Positions 44,370 through 59,300 of a stretch of DNA of 64,000 nt are shown here, one piece after another. The position numbers and the translations under genes are program-made. The stretch is from NCBI RefSeq assembly GCF_902459465.1, contig NC_047067.1:13590840-13654839 (forward strand). Reading direction: 5' to 3'. The notes under the pieces were generated by a model, which saw only the letters and a program-made list of their open reading frames with translations, was not told the origin of the DNA and searched no databases. How positions within the stretch are numbered: the stretch's first letter is position 1; every line of letters begins with the position of its first letter. Source of the DNA: Asterias rubens (taxonomy: Eukaryota > Echinodermata > Asteroidea > Forcipulatida > Asteriidae).

Positions 44370-47300
44370 CTAGGAGTAAGAAACAAATAAATAATGGAAA
44401 ATCTGTAAAGAAGTTGTGTTTTGTTTTGTTGCAGAAAAAGTTTCTTGAGGTTCAAATGAAAAGTTGAGCTGTTATGACTAAGAAATAAGAATAGTGGCTT
44501 CTTATGTAGCGCTCAGGTCCGTCACGCAGTGACACTCAAGGCGCTTCAACATTATTACCCCTGGTCACTGGACCTTAAAATCATTCCTAAAACCATCTCA
44601 GCTCCCTGGGGAGTATACAGCCTGTGCCGCCAAATATGTAGTGCAATCAAGGCTAATCAATCACAAGAACCAACTCTGCCCTCACAGTAACCCATTTACC
44701 CCTGGGTGGGGAGAAGCAATTATAGTGAAGTGTCTTGCTCAGGGACACAAGTGTCACGACCGCGATTCGAACCCACACTCGGCCACGACACCCCACAGAA
44801 ATTACTTAGTTTTTATAATAGCTGTTGTGAACTGCTTACCAATCAAAATGGCCTATATCAATATCATTTTAATGCCCTCACATTTTGACCCTAGCAAAGT
44901 CTTTCTCAACCCTAGCAGAGTTTCTCAAAGGTTGAAAGGAAATAAAATGCAATATGTTACATGCTGAAAAACTTTTCGTTGTTTTTCCCGACTCGCACAA
45001 CGGATTAAGCCCAAATTTTAACTTATTTGTTATTGTATGTGATCACAACTTCTATATCAAATAACAAACCTGTGAAAATTTAGGCTCAATCGGTCATCGG
45101 AATCGGGAGAAAATAACGGGAAAACTTATCCTTGTATCCGCACGTTTCGCCGTGGTCAGGACATGTGTTTAAAATAAATACGTAATTATATATGGTTAAT
45201 CCCACAAAACATGAAACACTGTCGGCAACTATTTCGTCAGCTCTACCAATCCTGTATGATATACCTTTAAGCAACTACTCACTCTTTAGCAGTCTTTCTT
45301 CTAGAGTCGATGTCCATCTCAAGAATCTTAGGAACAGTCACAAGATCTGCGCCTCCTTGCATATTGGATGGCATCTGTAAATACCAAATTTAAGCAGTAA
45401 TGTGTGACTAAGCTTGTCATTGTACCGGACATTATTCTCATACAACAAAATGGCTTATTGATGTGTCAGTACACACAGTTCTTGCAGTTAAAGGCACTGG
45501 ACACTATTGGTATTCACTCAAAATAAATGTCAGCTTAAAAATTGACTTGGTAACGAGCAATGGAGAGCTGTTGATAGCATAAAACATTGTGAGAAACAGC
45601 TCCCTAAGAAGCAATGTAGTTTTTGAGAAAGAGGTAATTTCTCCCTCAAATATAAAAGACTTCAGGCCTGAAGCCAACAAACTGAAGCCCATTTTAGGTA
45701 TCTGAAAGCACACAAATTTGTACACAAAGAGTGTTTTCTCTCCTTATTCTTTCACAACTTTGATGACAATTTAAGTCAAAACTTTCAATGATCTGTTATT
45801 TTATACATATATTGGGATACACCAAGTGAGAATACTGGTCTTTGAGGTGTCCAGTGCCTTTGAACCATAGAAATAGAACCCAGAGAACGCTGAGCTCGGC
45901 CACCCTCTGTGTTGTGTGTGGACGCGGCGTATTGATACCGCGCGATATGCGTGTATGGCAAAATTATCATCGCGTAACACGCGTATGTGGCAAAGTGAGC
46001 ATCACATGACACTCGTGTTTGGCAAAATGGCAAGATGTCAGCGCACATAGACCATTTCTAGTGTGTTCATTGGTCAATGATGATGTATTACGGGTAACAA
46101 AAGTGGCGTATGCGCGTCCATAAAAATGGTCTCACAATGAAACTGCACGCACAATGAGACACTCATCGTTCTCGGGGTTCTATTTCATCGTTCTCGGGGT
46201 TCTATGCTTTAAACCCAACTTTATCTGTGTTTTTTGACAAACCTTCCAGAATGGCCCATGATCCCCAATGAGTGTGACACTCGTACCAATCAGCTTGTTG
46301 GATTTAAACTCCATGGGAACTTTCATACGTATCCCTTGTGGTCCTAGAATAGGATGAGCTTTATTCTTCCTCTGACGTCTGAAGACGGCGACTTTCTCTA
46401 CGGGGCGTGCCAAGGTCAGACCAGTTTCTTGACCTACGGCATCAAAGCTGGAACAAGGAATTGGAAAACCCACAAAAAATTCCCATCATTTTAAAATTAG
46501 TCAAATTTTCTTTATTCACCTCAAAATTTAATTACAATTTACAGTCAGTTTCCCTTGTGGTTTATTACTTGATATTTGATAAAAAGGTGTATCCCATGAG
46601 GTTGATCCCTGTACTGCCACTTCCCAGGTTGTATTATAAACTTGGATGTGATCCCTGGGCTAGATTTCACAAAGAGCTAAGATAGATCTTAACTGCGAGC
46701 CCCCTTTTAAAGCCATTGGACCCTTTCGGTAAACAGTATTGTCCAAGGCCCACACTTTGTGTATAAGTCACAACTTATAAATAAAATAACAAACCTGTGA
46801 AACTTTAGGCTCAATTGGTCATCGGAGTCGGGTGAAAATAACGGGAAAACCCACCCTTGTTTCCACACGTTTCGCCGTGTCATGACATGTGTTTAAAATA
46901 AATCCGTAATTCTCGCTATCGAGAATTGATATTGTTTTAATGTTTTCTCAAAAAGAAAAGCATTTCATGGGATAACATTTCAAGAGAAGTCTTTCACCAT
47001 TACCTTCTGTAAACCCTGTAAGTTATTTGTAAATCTTTGAACTTTTAAATTTGTTTCTGTACCGAAAGTGTCCAATGGCTTTAATGGCTAAGCAAAGTGT
47101 GATATCATAATACAAATCTCTATGGCAACACTGACAACTCGTCTTAAGATGAATCTTAGTGTTTTGTGATATTGGCCCCAGGTTATACTGCTGTTCAAGG
47201 TTGAATGACTTCTGAATGGAAACCCCGAACAAAGATAATGACAAAATAGGGTGACCGCCCAAAATGGGACTAGATAGCTCACATGGTGGAGCGTTGATCC

Positions 47301-50300
47301 GGAGGTCACACAGCTTCAAATCCCATTCCAGTAAATCTGTAACCCTAACAAAATTGAATGGGCAATTTTTTTGACCACGTCGGGATGCTCTCAATCACTT
47401 CCGGGGGTATACTCATTCATACCCAAAACAGTTTATTAAAGACTGGAACACATTATCAACACAGACATCGAATCTATCACGGACAATAAGACATTTGAAG
47501 AAGCCGATACAACCCACCTCTTAAGCATTTTAAAACTGTGGCGCAACAAAAGTGACAAAACGCCTATTGAAACTGTGCACCACAAATCGCGTACATACCC
47601 TCAGAAGTGATAAACATACTCTTGAGCGCGTCCTCAAGTGGCAAAAAATACGGCGCATTGAATTCTACCCAATCCTCCTTGATATTTTGAGGTAGTTACC
47701 AGGGATTTCTGCCTGCACCTACATGTAGCTTTGGACAGACTCTGCTAAAAGCTGCATTAGCTCTATACTTACATTGCAAGCATTTGCTCGTACAGATTGG
47801 TTCGCTCTTGTTTGAGTGCTTCTCGCTGCTCCTGCCATTTGTTGACATTCTGTGGAAGGAAATTTAGATCTTTAAATTAACACTAAAATTCACTAAAAAT
47901 GTTAAAACACATAGTGTTTCTTTGTCACTTTTAAGAAAAACTTGATGAAGAAGGAAGAACACATTTAGGTCGACCATACCATGCAAGTTTGTAAATTTTT
48001 AGCAAATATTTCATGTGGGTACAATGTATTTCTTTTACATTGGTTCGAAAAATAACAATATGGAAGACGACCCACTGTGTGGACAAAACTTATCACTTGT
48101 TACAATTTAAAAAAGGTGTTTCATAACTATGAAAAAGGGATGAGAAAAATTTATTATGTGGGTCCTCACTAACAGTCATCCAAAATATGGCTGGCTGTCA
48201 ATGAGGCCATACACATAACAACATCAAGACACTATGGTCAAGTTCGAGAGAGGGACTCAGTAAAGTCGACCATTGGGCGATTTTGCCTGGTACCCATGAT
48301 GTACATGTACATGTATTGCATGCATAAGTAACCATGGAACATTGACTAGAGGTTGACAAATGGTCGCTGCTCAAACTTGCCCTATGCTGTTTCTCACTGT
48401 GGGGTTGCAGAGTTTGGCAGTTGATACATAGGCTATAGGCTCTTCAAATTTTATGGTTTGGAAATGCTATTAACTTTAAACCAGGGCTCTACATATGGAT
48501 AATCAGTAATAAATAATAATTAACGTATTTTTAACAAGCCTTTTTTCCAAAGGATATAAAGCGCCAGGTATTTACTGCAAGGTGAGTGGGATGAAGTTCG
48601 AATTATGAGACTTAATCCTTAGCACCATGTAATGGTTTACAAGGTGCTGTGGCAGGGCGCAATATGCTGCCAATCCAGCCACAAACACCGGGGTGAACCC
48701 CTTCTCTTTTCAATAAGTGCACTAGGTTCTTCTACATGCGTTACACACCACATGGGACAAACGGCTTTACGTCCCAAAAGTGTCTTGCTTAAGGACACAA
48801 GTGTCACGACTTGGGGATTCGTACCCACACTCTGCTGATCAGATACACCAGAGTTTGAATTCGGTGCAGTACACCCAAGGGTTGCATCAGTACTTACCTC
48901 AGTCATCCGAGTCTCCATGCGGGCAAAGAAACCTTGTAACTTCTTATCATGCTCAACTGTCAATGTGTCATCAATCTTGGATATAAGTTCCTCTATATAA
49001 GGGCCAGGAGAAAGTAATTATAATAATAACAATAATAATAGTAGTAGCATCTTATATAGTGCTCAAATCCATCACTCATTGGCACTCATACTGCTCCAAC
49101 ATTATTACCCCCATGGCCAAATTTCAGAGAGCTGTTGAAGCAGAAAATAGTGCTTAACATTTATCTACTAAGCAAAGGAAAGCAGGTTACCAGTCACAAA
49201 TTGTACACTAATGCTATTTTTGCTAATAATCTTGATTTGCAAAGCATAATTCTGTTGTAATAAAGGCACTGGACACCTTTGGTAGTTGTCAAAGACCAGT
49301 TTTCTCACATGGTGTATCTCAACATATGCATAAAATAACAAACCTGTGCAAATTTGAACTCAATTGGTCGTCCAAATTGCAAGAGAATAATGAACGAAAA
49401 AAAACACCAGTGTCGCACAAGTTGTGTGCTTACAGATGCACTAAACTGCTGGGCCATGACAAGCCACGTGTGGTGGGATTGGAAAGTATAGAAAGGTGTC
49501 GGGGTAAAATTTAGGCTTGGTTCTACACTTTTCTGTTGGCAACTCATAAGATCATGTTATTAAATTGGGCACTGATGTTTTGCCCCATAGCAGTCTTATA
49601 AAGAAGCAGAACCCTCTACTTTGATGACTGGATTCACCGACAGACATCACGGCCCAATTTCATAGAGCTGCTATGCACAAAAATTTGCTAAGCATGAAAT
49701 AACCCTTGATAAAAACAGGATTCCCAAGCAAATTTCCATGTGATTTTCAGGATGAGCAAACAACAGCTGAATACCAGTAACAGGCAATATGCAACAATTA
49801 GAAAACTGATTGGTAATCCTGTTTTTATCAAGAGAAATTTCATGCTAAGCAAATTTTTGTGCTTAGCGGCTCTATGAAATTGGGCCCAGATCTTATTACC
49901 TTTTTGTTCCTGCAATCTTCTGAAGGTGATGTAGCGTTCAAACATGTGTCTTAATCTCATCTCAGGTACTTCCATTGTCTGAGTAATTATGTCAACTGTG
50001 ATCTAAACAATGTAATGAAGAGGAAATAAAAGCAATCGTTTCCTTAGATCAAATTTAAGATTTTAAAGACTGTGGGTGACCATACTAAGATTTTAAAGAC
50101 TGGTGACCATAAGCCACTATATTCAGATTTTAAAGAATGGTGACACTGGTGACCTTAAGCCACTATATTAAGATTTTAAAGACTGGTGACCATAAGCCAC
50201 TATATTAAGATATTAAAGACTGGTGACCATAAGCCACTATGAGTAATTACTCAGTTTCGGAGAATTTTATATTTTTTCTTCGGGCAAACTGTGACAGCTG

Positions 50301-53300
50301 TTAACATTTCACCTGTTTGCAAGCAGTTTTTATTGTTCATTAATTTTAAGGACTTTAGAAAGTACTGAGTATACTGTGCTTTACACACATTGGTAAAACA
50401 AAATATCACGTAGTAATTTTAACATCTATTAAAGAGTTTAACACCCGTTTCAACCATGCGTTCCACACTCGCGCCAAACCAAATTATTGAATTAAGTGCA
50501 TGAAAAGTTAAAGCTTTCCATGAAACAATTAGGAGCAACTGGCCGCGCTAGAAGTCAAAAGATCGATTGTTGCAGTTGTTCGGAACGACTCTGGAGCGCC
50601 TTGCTTCCAGATGTCGAGCTTGTCATGAGCTGAACCTAATGTAGATGTTATAATAAGTTTGCCTGTCTGAAACCAAAACTGATTCGAGAGTCCCTACTAA
50701 TCTATTTGGTTCGGCGTCTCTGGAGCGCCTGTCTGAACCGGGTATTAGGTAACCATGACAGTCTTAGAGGTCTCCTTACCGTATGAAGCTCCAGTGAAAT
50801 CTTATTCTCCTTCAAGGCTGATTCCAGAACAGAAAGATTCCTCAACTGGTCACTGACCTTTAACCTTAGCTGGCTTATATCTGGAGGTGCTTTCTCAACT
50901 CGCTGGAAAGAACAAAACAAAAGCTTGTAAACACTTACATGATGCTGCATAAATTGGTCTCATATTGTCAAAATCTTCAAAAACCTGTCTTAAAGACACT
51001 GGACACTGTTGGTAATTGTGAAAGACCAGTCGTCCCACTTAGTCTCTCGACCAATTGAGCTCAAATTTTCCACAGGTTTGTTATTTATGCATATATGCAT
51101 AAATAACAAACCTGTGGAAAATTTGAGCTCAATTGGTCGAGAGAATAATGGAAGAAAAAACGCCCTTGTTGCACAATTGTGTGCTTTCAGATGCTTAATT
51201 TCGAGACCTCAAAATCTAATTCTGAGGTCTCAAATCAAATTCAAATATTTTAGTTAGAAATTGCTTCTTTCTCGAAAACTATGTTACTTCAGAGAGAGCT
51301 GTTTCTCACAATGTTTTATACTATCAACAGCTCTCCATTACTCATTACCAAGTAAGGTTTTATGCTTATAACTATTTTGAGTAATTACCAATAGTGTCCA
51401 CTGCCTTTAACAAATATTTACATGTAACTAGTTTGGGGTTAAGGAAAATTGACTACATGTAGACCAAGATTTGAACCTTTAAAGTTTTCTTGAATACCTT
51501 TTTAATTCGGGGGGAAATATTTCACGGAAAAAATGGTCTGATATGAACTTCCTAATTAGTAAGCTTTCAGACTAAAGTAAACAACAATGTTCTTTATCTT
51601 TACCAATCTTATACAATACCTTTAAAGGCACTGGATACTATAGGTAATTGTGTAAACAAATTGTTAGCATAAAAACTTACTTGATAGCAATCAATGGAGA
51701 GCTGTTGATTGTATAAAACATTGTGAATTAATTTCTCACTAAAACATTTGAATTTGATTTCATGACCTCAGAATTAGATTTTGAGATGTTCCATTATAAT
51801 CTGGCAAGTTCGATGACCAATTGAGCTCAAATTTTCACAGGTTTGTTATTTTATATGCATACATGTACATGTATGTTGAGATACACCAAGTGAGAAGACA
51901 GGTCTTTCGACAATTACCAATAGTGTCCAGTGTCTTTAAAGGTTATTCTCTCAACTTACCTTATTGCTCTCCATGTCCATCTTGAGTTGCGTCACCAATG
52001 TTTGCTGTTGGCGAGCTTGCTCCGCCATACTGCCTCTCATGAAACGGAGCTTTGTGTCTCGTTTCTTCATTTCCTCACGGAATGCTTGCTCCCTAAATAA
52101 ACATAAACATCAGTGGTGTTTGAAACTTTGCATGGTGAGAAGAATAAGAAGTAGCTATAAATAAGGGAATAAAAGGGTAGCGACGAGTTCTTAAACGACC
52201 GTTTAAAACCGGCAGGGTCGTTGCCGTGTGCATGGCAAAGACCCTGCAAGGTTTTAAACGGCTGTTTAAGAACGAGTCACTACTCTTTTATTCCCATTCA
52301 TAAATGCCCTTTTGTTCCAAAAACGTTAAACAAAATACAATTATAGACACTTTAACAATTGAAAATTCGAGGTTTCTTGTGAAGAATCTGTTTGATGCGC
52401 GTGGGTTGTGTGTACGCGCGCGCACTTAGAAATAGATTATGCGCGCGCTTACATATATAACGCACTGTTACTAATAGCTATGAATTGCGTTCCGCGTGAT
52501 AATCTTGCGCGCGCGCCGGCCCGACACGCGGAAGCCAGCCAGTCTTAAATGTGTCTTTATCAACCGTTTAAACACCCCCACAAACACTACCTCATAAGAG
52601 ATATTATATATGGTTGTACCCGCAAGTTTACTATTTAGTATTTATAGTTACCTCTTAAACATAAACATCATTCACTAAAAAAACAAAATTGAAAAGATGG
52701 AAATTTGAATCGGAATAAAGAATATTAATTTTGGTTTTACCCGTACACATGAAAACAAATCACAGGCATTTTACTCAGGCGGGATTCGAACCCATGACCT
52801 TTGCAATTCAACCTTTTCGACCTTTTAAAAACAAAATTATTCACCAAAATATTTAAATTGGTTTCATGTCATTTCTTTAAAGCCATTGGACCCTTTCGGT
52901 ACAGAAAAAGAAAAAAAAAGTTCACAGATTTACAAATAGCTTACAGGGTTTACAGAAGGTAGTGGTGAAAGACTTTTCTTGAAATATTACTCCATGAAAT
53001 GCTTTACTTTTTGAGAAAGCAGTAAAACAATATCAATTTTTGATATCGAGAATTAAGGATTTATTTTAAACACATGTCATGACACGACGAAACGTGCGGA
53101 TACAAGGGTGGGTTTTCCCCGTTATTTTCTCCCAACTCCAATGACCGATTGAGCCTAAATTTTCACAGGTTTGTTATTTTATATAGAAGATGTGATACAC
53201 GAAGTGTGGGCCTTGGACAAAACTGTTTACCGAAAGTGTCCAATGGCTTTAATGAAAGTAATAATAAGTTCCAGGATGAAAGAACTTACAATGACTTCAT

Positions 53301-56300
53301 TTCTCTGTTTAAGCTACTGCTGTGAAGAATAAGAGCTTTGTGACGATCCAGTAAGGCCTTGTACTTTTCATCCTGAAGACAATAAAACAGGATTACACAA
53401 AAAATAATTATTATTGCCCCAATTCACCTGACGTCATCATCAGAATATTCTTGGATGCGCCTTTTTGGTGGTCAAGGCACTTTGCGTCATTTTAGGTGAC
53501 GCGGCGTTCGCACGTAAACCTTTTGACCACAAAAATGGTGAGCAAGGCACAGTCACCGCGTGTAACATGTGTGCAAGGGGTCAATAGCTTATAATAGGAC
53601 GATTAAATTCTGCTTAGGAATGGGAAAACACACAATTGGATGTTATTTTTGCAATAAATGTAATAGTTATGCCATACTTTTTGTTAAATAGGATTTGAAA
53701 CTTTGCATGAAGTCAGTATAATCAAGACAGGTTTGCGGAAACACCATGAGTAGTGTTTGCTCTCGAAAGAACTGGCGGTTAACGACTCACCATGGGCGTC
53801 AATCAGGGGAGGGACAGGGGGACATCCCCCCATCTTTTGGAGAGTGGGGACGCAATATCAAATGTCCCCCCCCCCCCCATCTTTTTGACCATCTTTATCA
53901 TGAAGCCTAAGTTTTGCACTGTGTAAACCCTGTATATGGGAATTAATCCTGTGGCAAAGGAGGGCGAGGGACACTATATCAAATGTCCCCCTCAAAATTG
54001 GCCCTAGATTGCATCACAGAGCATCTAAAATGCAAAATTTTCCCTGGCCCTTAATCGGGCCCGCACCCCACGCCATAAAGGCTTCTCACACCCATGCTCC
54101 ATTGTTGACAGATTTGCACCTCCCCCTTGAAAGAGTGGAAGGGACGTGTTCCCCACCCCCACCCCACCCCATTTTCGAAGGGTGGGGGACACTCTGTAAG
54201 ACCAAACCCTGTGTCCCACCATAGGCATCTAATCCTGGTGGCAAAGGATGAAACAACTTTTTGAAGGGTTGGGGACACCATATCAATAGACCCTTCCCGT
54301 GAAATATGTAAATTGCACATAGCGCCTGCGCACTAACATTTTGGTTGGCAAAATGAGGGAACATCGCGCTGTTTTGTACATGGCTAATGGGTGCGTGACG
54401 CAGACGCAATTGCGCGTCTGCTTAGTGCACAACTCTATGGCGTTTGCCAACCAACAGGGTCTGTACGCATGCGTGAATGTGATTAGCATATTTCACGGGA
54501 AGGTTCCATTGTTCCGTCTCAAAATTGGCCCTATAGATTGCATCACAGAGCATCTAAAATGCAAAATATTCCCGAGCCCTTAAGAGGACCCGGACCCATG
54601 CCGTAAAGGTTTCACACTCGCATGCTCACTCGTTGACAGACTTGCCCCCTAAAACTTGTGTCATAAATCTGCACCTGAACTTGATGCTGTTTTACTCAAA
54701 AGGTTCTACTGCTGTTCACGTTTTAAAGGCTTATGTTCTGTTCCATTCTGTTTGCCTCTTATTGGCCTAAGATTGCACCCCAGAGCATCTAGAATCTAAA
54801 TTTCAAAGTTAGTCAATATTTAAGAACGCAATTAACACTTACGTTAATTCTTCTTGTTTCACTCAACATAACTTCAGTTGCATGAAGAAGTTCTTGTGCC
54901 TTGATTAAAGGAAAAAAACAAGCAAGTACAATCATTGTGTCATATCAGAAATGTTCATGGTCTCTTGGAAAAGCTTGCCCCCGAATCATTTGACTAAAGC
55001 AATTCATTGTACCAGAAAGTAATCAAATCTAACTCGCAAATGACTTGTTGTCAAAAACCGGTATCCACACTTTATGTGACCAATTATATACATGAAATAG
55101 CAAAACATATCAAAGTTTAAGCTCATTCAGACATCCGAGTCACAAGAAAAGAGTGAGAAACTCCTCTATATGTTTTCACTGTTTTCAAACATCCGATTTT
55201 GGACTTGAATATCAAAACTAAATGTTTTACTCAATAATAAAAAACCGCAGCATTTCAGTCAGAAATATTTCGTGGGAAATTTTCCACCATATATGGCAAT
55301 CTTTATACCATGTATACCTTATATTAAATTTTCAATCTTACAAAGGTTATAAGTCTGTTTAATGCAAACAAAGACCTCTGAATAAAAAAATCACTACATT
55401 GGATTAGTATTTTTGAATATTCCTACCTTTTCCAGTTTTTCTGTAAGATAACCAATTTCCTTGGTCAGCTTTTCAACTTCTTGATCGACCTCTACCAGCG
55501 GGGTCAAAGTTCTCTGCCTGGGCATAAGTGCTTCTTTCAGTTCAAGACGCTTCAAAGAAATAAAATGTTAGTAGAAAATTAGTGGTTTACAGCATCCTAA
55601 TTTAAAAAAAAAAAAAAGTACCTAAGGAAAATCTGTTTCTGAGGTTGATTTGAAGTTCTTGAAAGAAGTTGTTAAGTTCCATCATGAGGAAATTCAAGTT
55701 CCTATGTAAAATTTGAAGCCTTTAAGGAAAAAGTTAAGTTCCTGTGTGAAATTTGAAATCTCTATGTGGAATTTGAAGTTCCTAGGTGAAAACTAAAGTT
55801 TCTACATGTTCTAAGGAAAATTTGAAGTTTCTATCTAAGGGGAAAATTGAAGTTTATAGGGACAATTTTATGCAAACTATTTACCTACATATAATTTAGT
55901 AACAGCAGTTAAATTAAACTGCTCACACAAAGTTAGGAAACTTTTTTTAACCAAAAATATCTTTATTATCTATTACTCTCTTTGTATATGTTATATTATC
56001 AATGCAAAGCTGAAGTGTTACTCTTTCAAATGATGCCACATGTGCACTGATTAATGTTGCTGGACTTTGCCACACTAATGAGAATGAGGCAAAGTTGCAA
56101 ATCAAATGTGCCGAAATTATCCATTTTGTGTTACTGCGTGAACAAACAAGTTGACACTGTAATTAAAACAAGCAAGACAACGTACTGTTCTTAATGCACT
56201 TTGAGACAAGTAGTTAAGTAAATACCCACACAGGTTTTTGTTTAAAGAAATGAGGGCTAGTGTGATCACTGGTGCAAATCTTTGTGTTTACCATTCATGG

Positions 56301-59300
56301 TTCTGAAGCTTGACCGGTTTGATTATTGATCATCACCTATTGACTGTTTAGTACAGATAATGGTAATTTTGGCACATTTGAATTGTGGTTTTGCCTCATT
56401 GTCATTCATGTAGCCAAACTCAGCAACATGTAATCATTGCCAATGTGGTATCATTTAAAAGAGGAGCACTTCAGCTTTGCATTGATTATAGATCATATAC
56501 AAAGAGAGAAATAAATAATAAAGATAGTCTTGGTTAATACAAAATTTCCGAACTTTTTGTGAGCAGTTTAGGATGCCTTTTTACATTTACCTTGTTCATC
56601 AGGGCCTGTGCTATTTTGATTTCCAGTGATACCAGCACTGTAATATAAACATACCATTCAAAAAATTTGAGTTTTTTCAATAATAAAATGAAACCCCACT
56701 AGGGGTGCGTTCCACTCACAAGCCAACAATGCAAAGGTTTGCCAACTTATGAGCATGTTTTCAAACTCGATTGCGATGGTCAAAAAGGATGTTTGCAACA
56801 TTTGCAAAATTCGGCAAGTGGTCCAGGAGGTTTAAGTGTATATTCGCCAACTTTTGAATATAAACAAAATGAGTAAAAAGGCCTGTCGTCTCCCACCGTA
56901 GATGTATGTTTAGTGTTGCTAATATTTTGAATGTTTTTCTTACGTTTATCAGTTTATCCTTTTTGCATATGTCAGAAAAACTAGAAATAAAGACTTATCT
57001 GACCTAAACCTGAACTAAACCAAATGAGAGTATTAGATACAAAGTGTTCCAGGTCATGAAATTCATATAAACACTGTCTGTGACTATTTTGTCAGCTCTA
57101 CCAACCCTGTAGAATACCTTTAAAAGAGAGACAACAAAACTGCTAAAGAAAATAGCGATATATTTAGTTGTGATGCTTACCTTCAACTGCATTCCCAGCC
57201 ATCTGACCCAAGATCATTTTGACATCAGTTGGTTTCTGCAAACATTAAACAAGACTTCGTATCAAATGGAGGGAACAATTACTAGTAATTCCTAATCACT
57301 TTTGCATAATTCAATATAAGTACATCCAAAGGTGACAAAATCAAAAGCGCATAAAAGTATACAAAATTAATATAGTGTTAAAGGCAGTGGACACTATTGG
57401 TAATTGTCAAAGACTAGCCTTCACAGTTGGTGTATCTCAACATGTGCCTAAATTAACAAACCAGTGAAAATTTCAGCTCAATCGGTCATCGAACTTGCGA
57501 GATAATAATGAAAGAAAAAAACACCCTTGTCACACAAAGTTGTGTGCGTTTAGATGCTTGATTTCGAGACCTCAAGTTCTAAATCTGAGGTCTCAAAATC
57601 AAATTCGTTGAAAATTACTTCTTTCTCGAAAACTATGGCACTTCAGAGGGAGCCGTTTCTCACAGTGTTTTATACCATCAACCCTCTCCTCATTTCTCGT
57701 CACCAAGAAAGGTTTTATGCTAATAATTATTTTGAGTAATTACCAATAGTGTCCACTGCCTTTAAAGGAAATAATAAATAAATAACTAGGAATGAACTAT
57801 GTACAAGAATGGAGCGAGAGCATGAGGCTGTTAGAGTAAGCCCAGGCTTGTAGAAAACACCCTATATAGAGACAAAAATAAAACAGCACTCATGAACGAA
57901 GACAAGACAGACAATACGAACAACGACATTACAAAATGCTGAAGACAAAATACATGGAATTAAAATACCAGGCTAACTGAAGACAACAAAAGTAAATAGA
58001 TAAGTAGTGAAGTAGAGAAGAAGCTAAGTAACATAGTGAGAGAGGAGGACTCATTTATACGAGGGCTTAAATTCAGTTTTGCTTACCTCTTCAATGGAAA
58101 TATTGTGTAGCTGCCTCACCTCATGTGCCGTGTCAAGAAGACCTGTAAAAGGTCATACAGTTGCTGTTATTTATGCCAGTTAATCATTTCATGGTGTAAA
58201 GTAAATCATCAACTACATGATGACAATAATATAAAAATAATTTATTTTGAAAAGGATTAATTTCAGAGTGGAAAAATTATATAATTTCATTCTTAAAGCC
58301 ATTATACACTTTCGGCACAGAAAAAACAAATAACTGACAGGGTTTACAGAAGGTAATGGGAAAGACTTCTCTAAATATCAAGATATTTATATCTTCAAGC
58401 GTTGAAATACTATTCCATGAAATGCTTTACTTTTTGATAACATTAAAGCAATAATCAATTCTCGTTGTCGAGAATTATGGATTTATTTTAAACACATGTC
58501 ATGACACGGCGAAACGTGCGGAAACAAGGGTGGGTTTCCCCGTTATTTTCTCCCGACTCCGATGACCGATTGAGCCTAAATTTTCACAGGTTTGTTATCA
58601 GTTGTGATACATGAAGTGTGGGCCTTTGGACCATACTGTTTACCGAAAGTGTCCAATGGCTTTAACCAACTTGTTGTGATACCGCCCTCTTTTGAATCGT
58701 CCTCCTTCAGCCCATGTTAGTTTCCCATATGGGGGACAGAATCTCCGGCGGAGAGATTTCCCTAGGACTCCAGCATTCAATGGTTAGAAATCATTACCTT
58801 CTTTCTCTAGTATAGCAGCGAGTCCGTCTTTGAAACGATTAACAGCCCTGAGGAGACGGTTACTCTCCTTCAAGATGTTTGCAAGTTGTATCCTCATCTC
58901 ATTCTCTTGCTTCCTCATTGTAGCATCAGATCTTGTAAGATAATAACAGCAAGATTTCACTTTGACAGTGAGATTCATTTTGGCAGATTTAATTCAACCA
59001 CACTTACATCTGCATCAAAGATTAATGCACACCGACATAGTGTAACAGACCAGTATCTGCACTTTATGTAACCTAAAGTATACAGGTACATAATGGCAAA
59101 CATCAAGTTTTGGACTAACAAAATTAAAATTGTTGTATTCATTTCTCAAAAACTATAGCATTTCAAGCAAAAATGTTTACCGTAAATTTATATCTTCAAG
59201 CTTTGAGCTGACCCTTCAAGGCAAGTTATAACTTGCCGGGTTAAGTCCCTTTGCTAGGGAGACACAAAACCTGTGCCTCGGCCTCAGGGACTAGTGCCTT

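Noticed and set aside
54025..54409. Overlapping minus-strand frames rich in Gly/Trp/Pro
   Set aside because: Three frames are open at once over a GC-skewed repeat region; no one frame shows conserved content.
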